Shown here: positions 1 to 9,172 of the stretch, piece by piece | Layout of the letters: the number at the start of each line of letters is the position of its first letter | How positions within the stretch are numbered: the stretch's first letter is position 1 | Notes under the pieces: generated by a model | Databases searched by the model: none | What the model was told of the DNA's origin: nothing | The model's input: only the letters and a program-made list of their open reading frames with translations | Source of the DNA: Gammaproteobacteria bacterium | Lineage (GTDB): Bacteria; Pseudomonadota; Gammaproteobacteria; Pseudomonadales; Litorivicinaceae | Reading direction: 5' to 3' | Length of the DNA stretch: 29,796 bases | Assembly (NCBI GenBank): GCA_002717305.1 | Contig: PBDH01000024.1 | Coordinates: forward strand, 1 to 29,796 | Translations under genes and position numbers: made by a program

Positions 1-624
1 CGCAGGACCCGCCACTGTCCCAATGATATAAAAAGTATTATCGACATTAGTGACCCAGTCCCGCATTGCTTCATTTAATGCATCTTTTAGTGTACGTGAT
101 CCCGATTCAACTGGAACCACTTCGGCGCCTAACAGCTTCATCCGATACACATTAGGAGATTGACGCTCGACATCGTCAGAGCCCATATAGACAACACACT
201 CTAGGCCCAACCGCGCCGCAACAGTAGCGGATGCAACACCGTGTTGTCCTGCTCCAGTTTCAGCGATCACACGTGGTTTGCCTGAATACTTCGCAAGTAG
301 CGCCTGGCCGATCGTGTTATTAACCTTATGCGCGCCGGTATGGTTCAAGTCCTCGCGTTTAAAGTAAATCTGAGCACCACCAATAGCCTTTGACCAACGA
401 TCTGCGTGGTAGAGTGGTGAGGGTCGTCCAACAAAGGAAGCAAGATCAGCATCAAACTCACATTGAAAGTCTTGATCGTTTTTCAGCTTTCGATAGCTTT
501 GATCAAGCTCATTAAGAGCAGCCATTAATGTCTCAGAAACATAGCGGCCCCCATAATCCCCAAAATGACCACCGGTATCCGGTTCATAATCGAGAGTTCT
601 TAATTCCTGTTCTGTCAGTGCCAT
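1..624 (-). CDS. trpB: Tryptophan synthase beta chain, 3' end cut by window edge
   Basis: TrpB condenses indole with L-serine to give tryptophan, using PLP, as the beta subunit of the cytoplasmic TrpAB complex. The first 208 residues are present; the C-terminal half lies beyond base 1. The start is ATG at 622-624, giving MALTEQELRTLDYEPDTGG, with a GAGAA ribosome site just upstream. The segment HTGAHKVNN carries the PLP lysine, and the ETGAGQHGVA loop follows, both hallmarks of TrpB. The last readable residues are GTVAGPA, also a conserved TrpB stretch. trpF ends 13 bases upstream, so the two genes probably share a transcript; trpA would be expected next, outside the window. Identification is certain from the motifs. 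Confidence 0.97.
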   Translation of the reverse strand, partial: MALTEQELRTLDYEPDTGGHFGDYGGRYVSETLMAALNELDQSYRKLKNDQDFQCEFDADLASFVGRPSPLYHADRWSKAIGGAQIYFKREDLNHTGAHKVNNTIGQALLAKYSGKPRVIAETGAGQHGVASATVAARLGLECVVYMGSDDVERQSPNVYRMKLLGAEVVPVESGSRTLKDALNEAMRDWVTNVDNTFYIIGTVAGPA

Positions 625-637
625 AGTGTTCTCAAAA

Positions 638-1246
638 TTAGTTACGACATGCGGTAACAAAGCGCCGCATCTTATCAGGATCCTTTCGTCCCGGCTCAGT
701 TTCAATGCCGCCACTGACATCCAGAGCCCAGGGTGCGACAGATTCAATCGCGTCCTTCGCAGTTTCCGGCGTTAACCCACCGGCAAGTATAATTGTGCGG
801 TCTGTCTTTGGGATCAACCCCCAGTCAAATCGTTCTCCAGTCCCTCCTGGTAGTCCCTCAACATAGGCATCCAGTAGAAAACCAGAGGCGTTTGGATAAC
901 GCTCCATTTCAGCCAAAATATTGCTATCAGGGCGAACCCGAAATGCCTTTATGTACGGTAAACCCACCGAATCACAGAATTCCGAACTTTCATTGCCGTG
1001 GTACTGAACCAGATTCAGTCCCACATGTTGGAAAATTCCTCGAACCAAGGCCGCGTCAGGGTCAACAAACAAACCAACCCTGGTAATGAATGCAGGAATA
1101 ATACGCGTAAATTCTAATACCTGCTCAGGCGTCACATATCGGGAGCTCGACTCATAGAATACGAACCCAAGTGCGTCTGCCCCGCTCTCGACAGCCTTAG
1201 CAACATCGTCGCGATTCGTTAGCCCACAAAATTTTACTCGAGTCAT
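638..1246 (-). CDS. trpF: Phosphoribosylanthranilate isomerase
   Basis: TrpF carries out the Amadori rearrangement of N-(5'-phosphoribosyl)anthranilate to CdRP in tryptophan biosynthesis. It is a single-domain TIM barrel of 202 residues, the normal size. The N-terminal strand VKFCGLTN contains the catalytic cysteine (Cys7), LLDAYVEG holds the catalytic aspartate, and ILAGGLTPE and ALDVSGGIE form the phosphate-binding end. A GTG at 1255 would add three residues, but ATG at 1246 overlaps the truA stop as ATGA, which is the better start and implies translational coupling with truA. Gene order fimV-truA-trpF is typical of gammaproteobacteria. Confidence 0.96.
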   Translation of the reverse strand: MTRVKFCGLTNRDDVAKAVESGADALGFVFYESSSRYVTPEQVLEFTRIIPAFITRVGLFVDPDAALVRGIFQHVGLNLVQYHGNESSEFCDSVGLPYIKAFRVRPDSNILAEMERYPNASGFLLDAYVEGLPGGTGERFDWGLIPKTDRTIILAGGLTPETAKDAIESVAPWALDVSGGIETEPGRKDPDKMRRFVTACRN

Positions 1247-2091
1247 AATACACACTCTAACGGATCTGTTCGCAAGATATCTCTAGCAATCTGTGGAATT
1301 CGGACGGTATTAGGCAGGTTATAGCTATCACAATAAGTTGGCCCAAGAAAATAGAGGCCATGTGACGGGGCTGTCACTCCACCCTCAGTACGATCCTTTG
1401 AAGCAAGAACATGTTTGACCCAACTGGTCGGCTGCTCTTCTGCGCCAATCGCCATCAACACACCAACAATATTTCGCACCATGTGTTGCAAAAAACCGTT
1501 TGCCTCTACATGCACGGCGATCAACTGATCGTGATGATGTACGCTCAAACGGGTGACCGATCGCACCGACGTCTTCGCCTGGCATCGCGCGGAGCGGAAG
1601 GCGTTAAAATCATAAGTACCAATCAGCGACTGCGCAGCTATTGCCATTAATTGTGGATCCAAGCTCTGGTGTGTAAGTGTCACCATTTTTTTTAGAAAAG
1701 CACTCCTCGATGACGAACATTTGAGTAAGTAGACATATTGCCGAGACAAGGCACCAAAGCGCGCATGAAACCCAGAATCAACTTCTAACGCCCACGCTAC
1801 CGAAATATCATCTGGTAGTTGCGAATTGACACCCATTACCCAGTTGTACGGATCCCGAATCGCATATGTGTCAAAGTGGCAGACCTGCGAACTTGCGTGA
1901 ACTCCAGAATCAGTTCGACCCGCGCATATCAATGAAATCGGCTCAGCTGCAATTTTGGATAGTGCGTGCTCAATCTTCGTCTGTACCACCTGGGCATCGT
2001 GCGTTTGTGTCTGCCAACCTCCATAGCCAGACCCGTCGTACTCAACCGAAATAGCAACACGCCGTTGCTGGCTATTAGGTCTGATGGGCAT
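1243..2091 (-). CDS. truA: tRNA pseudouridine(38-40) synthase
   Basis: TruA converts uridines 38, 39 and 40 of the tRNA anticodon arm to pseudouridine. The 282-residue protein has the N-terminal strand VEYDGSGYGGWQ and the catalytic motif AGRTDSGVHA, whose aspartate (Asp61) is the nucleophile. Further family signatures are FHARF, NAFRSARCQAKT and FLQHMVRNIVGVLM. The ATG at 2091 lies inside the fimV reading frame, overlapping it by 17 bases, and I see no good Shine-Dalgarno there, so initiation probably depends on translation of fimV. The 3' end overlaps trpF as ATGA. Length matches the family. Confidence 0.97.
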   Translation of the reverse strand: MPIRPNSQQRRVAISVEYDGSGYGGWQTQTHDAQVVQTKIEHALSKIAAEPISLICAGRTDSGVHASSQVCHFDTYAIRDPYNWVMGVNSQLPDDISVAWALEVDSGFHARFGALSRQYVYLLKCSSSRSAFLKKMVTLTHQSLDPQLMAIAAQSLIGTYDFNAFRSARCQAKTSVRSVTRLSVHHHDQLIAVHVEANGFLQHMVRNIVGVLMAIGAEEQPTSWVKHVLASKDRTEGGVTAPSHGLYFLGPTYCDSYNLPNTVRIPQIARDILRTDPLECVL

Positions 2092-4066
2092 CGATTAAAC
2101 TACGGGCCTTTTCTGCGCTTGCATGGTCAGGCGATACCAACACACGTTCAAGCAACTCAATCGCCGTCTGCGTCATACCCATGTCAAGGTAATTCTGGGC
2201 AAGCTCCAACTGGTGTGAAGCGACATCAGCCTCATCATCAGGGTCCTCGCCCCACTCTGGGTTTTGATTCAGCGTATCTGCGGAAAATGCATCAATCAAC
2301 GAGTCATCTGTTCCCGAGTAAAGTTCTTCAGCCTTCTGTTTCCGCTCAGAATTCTCAATCCTTGATTTTAAACGCTCGATAGCCGTTTCTGAAACCGCTA
2401 TTTCTTTTTGTTTGATCGGCTCTTCAATCTCTGCCTTAAGACGCCCTATTGCCGATTCCAGCGCCTCTTCCTCTCGAGCATCCGTGCCTCCGGGGTTGGA
2501 AACCGATTCTAGCGTCGCTGTAAAGTTCGATTCAGGTATCTGAGGGGAAGGTGGATCCGAGGTTGGGCCATCCGATGTAGCGCTCGAGTGCTTATCCTTG
2601 AAGATACGGAGGCTCATCAAAATGACGACCACTAATCCGCCAAAAATTAGTGCGCCTTTGCCAAAATCACTACGCGAGAAGGTCTCAACTCGATCCCATA
2701 ACGGCACCCACTCATCAACATCAAAATCGGTACCGAGCAAAGCTTGGAGGTAGGCTTCTATCTTTGCTCGGAGTGCTAACCAACCAGTAAGGTCGTATTC
2801 TGGGTCAGTATTTGCCTGCATCGTCCCCGGAGCTGAAAACGCAATCTCGCTGTTTTCCTTGGCCTCACTCGCGATAACCTCAACCTTTGCGTCCATAGCG
2901 TCGAGCTTCGACTCTAAGGCCATAATCTTTTCATTAAACTCTGAGTTTATAGGTGGCACCTTCGACTCTGGAATCCGAAGCTCAACCGGCTGTTTGTCTC
3001 TGGCCTCAGTTGCGATCTCTTCAAACTTGACATCCATCGCGTCGAGTTTCGATTCCAAGGAGTTAATCTTCTTAAGAAGCTCTGTCACCTCCAAACTGAC
3101 CACATCGTTCACGGCTGGATTTGGTGCAAGATCAGACGCGTTGTTTTGTTGGGTTTGAGGCTGGTCCAAAAGCTCGGTGGCTTGAGTTGTCACGGAAATA
3201 GTGGGCTCTTCGGTTTCTTGCGCGTTGGATACCGATGGGATCAGATCCGGCGTGTTTTGTTTTGATGTCAGCCTTGGTTTCAATTTTTGATCAATCAGCT
3301 TCGTTGCAGTTCTCGGTGTACGGGGGAAATTTTTCTTTGGCGCTTTCATATGCGCGTCAAAACGCTTCGCTGCATCAATCGCTGACTCTCGCGCCAGACG
3401 TTCAATCGAGGGTACGAAGAGTGTTTTACCTTTTTCTAAGGCATTGACGTTGTTGTATTCAAATGTATCTGGATTTTCATCGTACAGGGCCATCATTACC
3501 TGCTCTATGGTGAGCGCATCAGGCTTCACTCTGTTAGCTAGACGCCACAGCGTTGAACCGTTTCTAACAATTAGTGTTTTATTTTTTCCTTTTGTAGACG
3601 CCGCCGAAACGGTCGACCCTTCGTTGGCTGTAATTTTAACGTCTGGTTTTTGCGAGACCAATTTAGAATCTATTTGCGGTGTCAACACCGGTCTCTTTGC
3701 GATCTGGACGGAGACTGGGATCGATACCGGACCATTCGGTGTAAATACTTCGATGAGCGTCGTTAGGTCTGACTTGTTCCACGCTGTTGCCGTTCGAATG
3801 ACCAGGTCAACCTGATCGCCGTTGGAATCGATAGCATAGGTAAGCCCTGACAAATATTCGGGACGATCGATACCTTGTTCTGTAAACGCCAATTCTGACG
3901 CGAGTAGTGGAAACAATTGCGCGGGTTTAACCGATGCGAGGTTGTTTATCTCGAGCCGTACCTCCAGCGGTTCTCCCCGATGAGATACCGCAATTGGCGG
4001 ACTCCAATCAAATCCGTTGGCCATTAATGACCAAAGAGTCAATGGAATCAAAACCAAACGTCTCAT
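2075..4066 (-). CDS. fimV: FimV-like polar hub / type IV pilus assembly protein
   Basis: FimV is an inner-membrane, peptidoglycan-binding protein that organises the cell pole and helps type IV pilus or type II secretion assembly in Pseudomonas and relatives. The 663-residue product starts at ATG 4066, overlapping the upstream stop as ATGA; a longer reading frame from 4183 would run into the neighbouring gene. Visible parts are a signal peptide (1-19), the FimV N-terminal domain (VSHRGEPLEVRLEI), a LysM-like domain (about 162-218, ending KGKTLFVPS), a coiled-coil region with a duplicated ESKLDAMD unit (about 330-402), a membrane helix (about 468-487), and the FimV C-terminal TPR-like module (HQLELAQNYLDMGM, about 616-663). 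The middle is low-complexity and acidic, as usual in FimV. Confidence 0.9.
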   Translation of the reverse strand: MRRLVLIPLTLWSLMANGFDWSPPIAVSHRGEPLEVRLEINNLASVKPAQLFPLLASELAFTEQGIDRPEYLSGLTYAIDSNGDQVDLVIRTATAWNKSDLTTLIEVFTPNGPVSIPVSVQIAKRPVLTPQIDSKLVSQKPDVKITANEGSTVSAASTKGKNKTLIVRNGSTLWRLANRVKPDALTIEQVMMALYDENPDTFEYNNVNALEKGKTLFVPSIERLARESAIDAAKRFDAHMKAPKKNFPRTPRTATKLIDQKLKPRLTSKQNTPDLIPSVSNAQETEEPTISVTTQATELLDQPQTQQNNASDLAPNPAVNDVVSLEVTELLKKINSLESKLDAMDVKFEEIATEARDKQPVELRIPESKVPPINSEFNEKIMALESKLDAMDAKVEVIASEAKENSEIAFSAPGTMQANTDPEYDLTGWLALRAKIEAYLQALLGTDFDVDEWVPLWDRVETFSRSDFGKGALIFGGLVVVILMSLRIFKDKHSSATSDGPTSDPPSPQIPESNFTATLESVSNPGGTDAREEEALESAIGRLKAEIEEPIKQKEIAVSETAIERLKSRIENSERKQKAEELYSGTDDSLIDAFSADTLNQNPEWGEDPDDEADVASHQLELAQNYLDMGMTQTAIELLERVLVSPDHASAEKARSLIDAHQT
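2858..3072 (-). repeat. Internal duplication in the FimV coiled coil
   Basis: Two copies of a segment encoding LESKLDAMD followed by K-x-E-x-IA-x-EA lie 141 bases (47 codons) apart, at about 2860-2930 and 3001-3071. The aligned DNA shares runs such as GCGTCGAG and TTCGA with mostly third-position differences, so this looks like an in-frame duplication of a coiled-coil unit rather than chance similarity. Confidence 0.7.
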
Positions 4067-4875
4067 GACATTTTTCCTAATGCATCGACAAGTATAGTTT
4101 TTGCCTCTTTGGCCCAAATTGTCTTTTCCAGATCCGCGGTAAGCATCATATGGACCCAGTCGCATGACACACGGCGAGTGCATACCCTGATCCCTTCGTC
4201 ACGGGCTACCCGACCAGAATCAGGGGAGATACTCAAGCCTGCTTTGTAAGCTTCCGTCCCAAATCCTAATATAAGATCGGCAACGGGGGGTGAGCATGTC
4301 TGGAACCACAAACTCGCGTGCACAGTATAGAACGAGTCGGTCTGCAAACGCTCTATAGAGATGACAGTATCACTCAAGGCACAAATCGACCTAAGCTCGT
4401 TCACCTCGCCCGATTCATCTAGGGTTCGCGCGTTAAACGCTAACATGCCGCCAAACGGCTCGGGGTTTAGATCCCGACTATTAAATAACTGTGTCACCTG
4501 CGACGCCAGTGCCTCAACACCGCCAATATGTTTCACCGCAGGCTCTCTCACGACACCATGGAGCATTTTGATGTCGCCTAATTCGAGAGGCGCAAGAACT
4601 CCTTTCAACATCGGCAACAGCGAGAAACTTGGACGAAAAGTAACCGCATGCCCCTGGTAGATTTGCTTCAGGTCAAACACCACATCAGCACTTTCGAGAT
4701 CAGCCTCACTATCGAGCTCAATCACCAGCGTACGTCCTTTGAACCGTCGTGCCTCTCCAGCCGACTCCATCGCATCAACTAGCCGCACGCGGTAGTCACT
4801 CTCTAAGGAATCAATCGCCTCCAGTATCGAATCACAAAGACCGGTCCCTGCGCCTGTAATAACAAGTTCAATCAC
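4063..4875 (-). CDS. Divergent Asd-like (USG-1 type) protein
   Basis: This 270-residue protein sits between asd and fimV, where Pseudomonas and relatives encode USG-1, a non-enzymatic-looking paralogue of aspartate-semialdehyde dehydrogenase whose role is unknown. It begins with a Rossmann-like strand and glycine turn (VITGAGTG, 5-12) and keeps a dimerisation-domain-like pattern (GGVEALASQV, MLAFNA, ERLQTDSFYTVHASLWF). The position of the catalytic cysteine of Asd reads TFRPSFS, so no nucleophile is present. It is shorter than USG-1 (about 335 residues by recollection) and quite diverged. The start is GTG overlapping the asd stop as GTGA; its own stop overlaps fimV as ATGA, so it is translated between two coupled genes. 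Family assignment rests partly on gene position. Confidence 0.7.
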   Translation of the reverse strand: MIELVITGAGTGLCDSILEAIDSLESDYRVRLVDAMESAGEARRFKGRTLVIELDSEADLESADVVFDLKQIYQGHAVTFRPSFSLLPMLKGVLAPLELGDIKMLHGVVREPAVKHIGGVEALASQVTQLFNSRDLNPEPFGGMLAFNARTLDESGEVNELRSICALSDTVISIERLQTDSFYTVHASLWFQTCSPPVADLILGFGTEAYKAGLSISPDSGRVARDEGIRVCTRRVSCDWVHMMLTADLEKTIWAKEAKTILVDALGKMS

Positions 4876-5981
4876 TGAGTATCCCTAAGGATTGCAAGCA
4901 TCCGCTTCAGTGGTTCGGCGGCACCCCAAAGTAATTGATCACCCACAGTAAATGCGTTGAGATATTCGGATCCGAGATTCATTTTACGAACGCGGCCGAC
5001 GGGGATCGTGAGCGTTCCTGTAACGGCCGCCGGAGTCAAGCGCTCCATTGAATCTTTACGATCATTCGAGACCAGTTCAGTCCATTCGGTGCTCTTTGCG
5101 AGTACATCGTTAATCTCATCGATCGGAACATCGGATGTGAGTTTGATCGTGAGTGCCTGGCTGTGACAGCGCATCGCACCTATACGCACACAGGTTCCAT
5201 CGATCGGTATTGGATTCCCTTCTCGACCGAGGATTTTGTTGCACTCGGCCATTGCCTTCCACTCTTCACGACTCTGGCCATTCTCGAGCCTGCTGTCTAT
5301 CCAGGGCAGCAGACTACCGGCCAACGGATAACCAAAATACTCTGTCGGCATTTCGTCCCCTCGTAAAGCTTCAGTTACTTTACGATCGATATCTAAGATT
5401 GCTGAAGATGGTGTCGAAATTTCTCTGGAAACTCGTGACTGCAAATGCCCCATCTGCGACAGCAGTTCACGCATATTGTTGGCGCCCGCGCCACTGGCCG
5501 CCTGGTAGGTCATTGCACTAACCCATTCAACCCAACCCTCACGAATCAAACTGCCTACAGCCATGAGCATGAGACTTACCGTGCAATTACCACCAATAAA
5601 ATCTCTACACCCATCAGCCAACGCTTTCTTAATGGCATCATGGTTTACGGGATCTAAAATAATCACACTATCGGAGGACATTCGCAGAGTAGACGCCGCG
5701 TCAATCCAGTATCCGTTCCATCCAGATGCTCGAAGTGGTCCATACACTGATTTGGTATAATCACCCCCTTGACAGGTGACGATAACGTCACAGCTGGCCA
5801 ACTCATTCGTAGACATCGCATCAAGTAACGCTGGTTCAGTTGCTTCAGACGGTGCATCCTCACCAACCTGAGAGGTTGAAAAGAATACAGAATCAACACC
5901 CGAAAAATCACGATCGGCGCGCATCCGGTCCATCAAAACGGATCCGACCATGCCCCGCCACCCTACAAATCCAGCTCGCAT
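4872..5981 (-). CDS. asd: Aspartate-semialdehyde dehydrogenase
   Basis: Asd reduces beta-aspartyl phosphate to aspartate semialdehyde with NADPH, the branch point to lysine/diaminopimelate, threonine and methionine. The 369-residue protein is the long proteobacterial form: GFVGWRGMVGSVLM forms the NADP-binding turn, GGNCTVSLMLM holds the catalytic Cys133, YQAASGAGA follows it, and CVRIGAMRCHSQALTIKL carries the active-site histidine. ATG at 5981 is preceded by AGGA at good spacing. It lies 8 bases downstream of leuB and its stop overlaps the Asd-like gene as GTGA. Confidence 0.97.
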   Translation of the reverse strand: MRAGFVGWRGMVGSVLMDRMRADRDFSGVDSVFFSTSQVGEDAPSEATEPALLDAMSTNELASCDVIVTCQGGDYTKSVYGPLRASGWNGYWIDAASTLRMSSDSVIILDPVNHDAIKKALADGCRDFIGGNCTVSLMLMAVGSLIREGWVEWVSAMTYQAASGAGANNMRELLSQMGHLQSRVSREISTPSSAILDIDRKVTEALRGDEMPTEYFGYPLAGSLLPWIDSRLENGQSREEWKAMAECNKILGREGNPIPIDGTCVRIGAMRCHSQALTIKLTSDVPIDEINDVLAKSTEWTELVSNDRKDSMERLTPAAVTGTLTIPVGRVRKMNLGSEYLNAFTVGDQLLWGAAEPLKRMLAILRDTQ

Positions 5982-5989
5982 TTTTTTCC

Positions 5990-7066
5990 TTAATTCAGTG
6001 CATCAAGCACGGCCTCACCCATCGCTCTGCATCCAACGATCTTCTCCCCCGATGCACCGGTCGCTATGTCTTTTGTCCTGTATCCAGAAGCCAATACATT
6101 TTTCACTGCCTCTTCGATCGCAGCTGCTGCCTTCGAGGTATCAAGCGAATGAAGTAACATCATGGAAACTGATAGGATTGTTGCCAGAGGATTAGCTATA
6201 TCCTGACCCGCAATGTCTGGAGCTGAGCCATGACAAGGCTCATAAAGCCCCTGTTTTTGGCGATTCAAAGATGCAGACGGAAGCATACCAATAGATCCTG
6301 TCAGCATTGCGGCAGCATCTGACAATATGTCTCCAAACAGGTTACCCGTAACCATCACGTCGAATTGCTTGGGTTGCCGAACGAGTTGCATGGCCGCGTT
6401 GTCTACGTACATATGTGACAACTCTACTTCGGGATACTCTGTACCCAACCGCTCCATCATTTCGCGCCAAAGCACGGTGACTTCGAGTACATTTGCCTTG
6501 TCGACCGAGCACAGTCTTTTGTCTCTGGCCATCGCGGCATCAAATGCGATCCGACCAATCCGCTCAATCTCTGATTCCGAGTAACGATCGGTGTTAAACC
6601 CAACGCGTTGCCCCGGTTCACCTTCAATTCCACGAGGCTCACCGAAGTAGATTCCTCCGATTAGCTCTCGGATAATCAATAAGTCCAATCCACTCACGAT
6701 ATCTTCTTTGAGTGTCGATGCAGACGCTAATTCCGGATAAAGAAGTGCAGGACGAAGGTTAGCGAATAAGTCCATCCCTGCTCGGATTTTCAACAACCCC
6801 TTTTCAGGACGCTTATCCATCGACAACGAGTCCCACTTATGGCCCCCGACAGCGCCAAGAATCACAGCCTCCGACTGTTTTGCCTCGGCTAAAGTTTCAG
6901 CCGGTAATGGTTCTCCAGTGGCATCTATAGCAGCTCCGCCAATCAAGCGAGTTTCCATCGTCAAACCGAGCGAATAGCGATCATTTACTCGATCCAGAAC
7001 GCGGCTCGCCTCGTGCACGATTTCAGGCCCTATCCCGTCGCCTGGCAGTAAAAGAATGTTTGGCAT
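5990..7066 (-). CDS. leuB: 3-isopropylmalate dehydrogenase
   Basis: LeuB oxidises and decarboxylates 3-isopropylmalate with NAD in leucine biosynthesis. The 358-residue protein carries GDGIGPEIV at the N-terminus, AVGGHKWD, the substrate arginines in KIRAGMDLFANLRPALLYPEL, RELIGGIYFGEPRG, the metal-binding NLFGDILSDAAAMLTGSIGMLPSA region (in two overlapping parts) and YEPCHGSAPDIAGQDIANP with the NAD-specific turn. Length and motifs are standard. It follows leuD by 10 bases, forming a leuC-leuD-leuB cluster that continues into asd. Confidence 0.98.
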   Translation of the reverse strand: MPNILLLPGDGIGPEIVHEASRVLDRVNDRYSLGLTMETRLIGGAAIDATGEPLPAETLAEAKQSEAVILGAVGGHKWDSLSMDKRPEKGLLKIRAGMDLFANLRPALLYPELASASTLKEDIVSGLDLLIIRELIGGIYFGEPRGIEGEPGQRVGFNTDRYSESEIERIGRIAFDAAMARDKRLCSVDKANVLEVTVLWREMMERLGTEYPEVELSHMYVDNAAMQLVRQPKQFDVMVTGNLFGDILSDAAAMLTGSIGMLPSASLNRQKQGLYEPCHGSAPDIAGQDIANPLATILSVSMMLLHSLDTSKAAAAIEEAVKNVLASGYRTKDIATGASGEKIVGCRAMGEAVLDALN

Positions 7067-7076
7067 ATGTCAGTAT

Positions 7077-7718
7077 TTACTCTCTAAACAACCACGGGGC
7101 CTCGATCGCGCGCCTAGTCTCATAAGCACGGATGGCGTCTGTATCTTTCAATGATAAGCCGATCTCGTCCAAACCCTCGAGCAAACATGTCCTTCGGAAC
7201 GCGTCGATGTCGAATGAGGCGGTGAAACTTTTGGGACCCGTAATCTGCTGCGTTTGAAGATCGACCGAAACCTCGACGGCCGTTTCACCGGTTGCCAGTT
7301 CAAACAAGGTATCTACCTCAGACTCCGACAAGACCACCGGCAATAGACCATTCTTAAAACTGTTGTTAAAAAATATATCCGCAAACGATGGCGCGATAAC
7401 TACCTTAAATCCGTACTCAAGGATCGCCCACGGGGCATGTTCCCGACTCGATCCACATCCAAAGTTATCCCTTGCCAGTAAAATCGTTGCACCAACAAAT
7501 TTTTTATTATTCAGCACAAATTCAGGATTCAACCGACGAGCCGAATGATCCATACCTGGCTCACCAGGATCGAGATAACGCCAGTCGTCAAAGAGACTAA
7601 CGCCAAAACCTGTCCGCTTTATGGACTTCAAATATTGCTTTGGAATAATCTGATCGGTATCGATGTTGGAACGGTCTAAAGGAGCAACCAAACCGGTTTC
7701 TTTTATGAATTTCTGCAT
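7077..7718 (-). CDS. leuD: 3-isopropylmalate dehydratase small subunit
   Basis: LeuD is the swivelling small subunit that completes the active site of isopropylmalate isomerase with LeuC. The 213-residue sequence has DRSNIDTDQIIPKQYLK near the N-terminus, then FGCGSSREHAPWAL-type residues (GCGSSREHAPWAILEYG) and ADIFFNNSFKNGLLPV, all diagnostic. Ten bases separate it from leuC upstream and from leuB downstream, so the three leu genes form one translational unit. Confidence 0.98.
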   Translation of the reverse strand: MQKFIKETGLVAPLDRSNIDTDQIIPKQYLKSIKRTGFGVSLFDDWRYLDPGEPGMDHSARRLNPEFVLNNKKFVGATILLARDNFGCGSSREHAPWAILEYGFKVVIAPSFADIFFNNSFKNGLLPVVLSESEVDTLFELATGETAVEVSVDLQTQQITGPKSFTASFDIDAFRRTCLLEGLDEIGLSLKDTDAIRAYETRRAIEAPWLFRE

Positions 7719-7728
7719 GGTTTAGTCC

Positions 7729-9144
7729 CTACAACCACTCTCTAACATCAACGAAGTGTCCCGCGATTGCCGCAGCGGCTGCCATAGCAGGGCTCACTAA
7801 ATGACTTCGTCCTCCCGCACCCTGGCGCCCCTCAAAGTTACGGTTAGATGTAGAAGCACAATGCTCACCAGGACCCAATCGATCGGCGTTCATTGCCAAA
7901 CACATCGAGCAACCAGGATCACGCCATTCGAATCCAGCTTCGCGAAAGACGATATCGAGACCTTCTTCTTCCGCCTGTTCCTTCACCAAACCAGATCCTG
8001 GTACGACCATTGCCTGGATTACTGAATCAGCCACGCGCTTGCCGTCCACAATTCTGGCCGCCTCGCGCAAATCTTCGATCCGAGAGTTAGTACAGGAGCC
8101 GATAAACACTCGATCCAAGTGGATCGATCCAATAGGTTGGTTGGGCTCGAGGCCCATGTACTTCAGGGCACGCTCGATTGCACCGCGACGAATCGGATCA
8201 TCGTCCAGTTGTGGGTCTGGCACATGCCCCGAGATACCGGTGACCATCTCAGGATTGGTCCCCCAAGAAACTTGTGGTTCGATTAAGGTGCCGTCTACAT
8301 GGATTTCATAATCAAAGCCAGCATCTAGATCGCTAACTAGGTCTGCCCAGGCCTCAGTTGCACGAACCCAATCCTCGCCTCTTGGCGCGAAAGGGCGGCC
8401 TTCCACGTATTCAATAGTCTTTTCGTCAACGGCCACCAGCCCCACACGGGCACCTGCCTCAATCGCCATATTGCAGACAGTCATCCGTCCTTCTATCGAT
8501 AGTGACTGAATCCCCTCACCCGCAAATTCTATGGCGCAGCCAGTTCCACCAGCTGTACCTATTTGGGCGATGGTCGCTAGAATCACATCCTTCGCCGTAA
8601 CACCAAATCCTAGGGGACCAGTCACCGTAACACGCATATTCTTCATCTTTTTCGCGACTAGGCATTGCGTGGCGAGCACATGCTCTACCTCACTTGTACC
8701 AATCCCATGGGCCAATGCACCAAAGGCTCCATGAGTCGCTGTATGACTGTCACCACACACCACCGTCATACCAGGAAGCGTTGCTCCCTGCTCGGGCCCA
8801 ATCACATGCACGATGCCCGCTCGCGGATCGCCCATCTTGAATTGGGTTACGTTAAAGGATTCACAGTTTTGGTCGAGTGTTTCAATTTGTAAACGGCTGG
8901 TTGGATCGTCGATAGCTGAGACCCCTGCAGATTGATTCTCAGTGGGTACATTATGATCGACGGTCGCCAAGTTCGATGACAGCCTCCAAGGCTCTCGTTC
9001 TGCCAGCGCCAACCCCTCAAATGCCTGAGGCGAGGTCACTTCATGTAGCAAGTGACGATCGATATAAATCAACGCACTGCCGTCGTCTCGCTGAGTGACG
9101 AGATGACTATCCCATAACTTGTCGTAAAGGGTGCGACTGGGCAT
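7729..9144 (-). CDS. leuC: 3-isopropylmalate dehydratase large subunit
   Basis: LeuC is the [4Fe-4S] aconitase-family subunit that interconverts 2- and 3-isopropylmalate. From ATG 9144 it has 471 residues, the usual size, and begins MPSRTLYDKLWDSHLV; a GGAG box lies seven bases upstream, whereas the open frame to 9171 offers only GTG codons. Cluster cysteines appear in FIGSCTNSR and in DPGCSMCLAMN; CGDSHTATHGAFGALAHGIG and NRNFEGRQG are further family signatures. It is the first gene of the leftward leu-asd-fimV-trp run; a candidate promoter lies at 9173-9199. Confidence 0.97.
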   Translation of the reverse strand: MPSRTLYDKLWDSHLVTQRDDGSALIYIDRHLLHEVTSPQAFEGLALAEREPWRLSSNLATVDHNVPTENQSAGVSAIDDPTSRLQIETLDQNCESFNVTQFKMGDPRAGIVHVIGPEQGATLPGMTVVCGDSHTATHGAFGALAHGIGTSEVEHVLATQCLVAKKMKNMRVTVTGPLGFGVTAKDVILATIAQIGTAGGTGCAIEFAGEGIQSLSIEGRMTVCNMAIEAGARVGLVAVDEKTIEYVEGRPFAPRGEDWVRATEAWADLVSDLDAGFDYEIHVDGTLIEPQVSWGTNPEMVTGISGHVPDPQLDDDPIRRGAIERALKYMGLEPNQPIGSIHLDRVFIGSCTNSRIEDLREAARIVDGKRVADSVIQAMVVPGSGLVKEQAEEEGLDIVFREAGFEWRDPGCSMCLAMNADRLGPGEHCASTSNRNFEGRQGAGGRSHLVSPAMAAAAAIAGHFVDVREWL

Positions 9145-9172
9145 TTCGATCTCCGTGGAACACACGCGCAAT

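Noticed and set aside
2859..3815. Serine-rich plus-strand frames opposite fimV
   Set aside because: They arise from the repetitive coiled-coil and low-complexity codons of fimV and have no independent support.
4067..4183. 39-residue N-terminal extension of FimV
   Set aside because: It overlaps the Asd-like gene out of frame, and the ATG at 4066 overlaps that gene's stop and starts a proper signal peptide.
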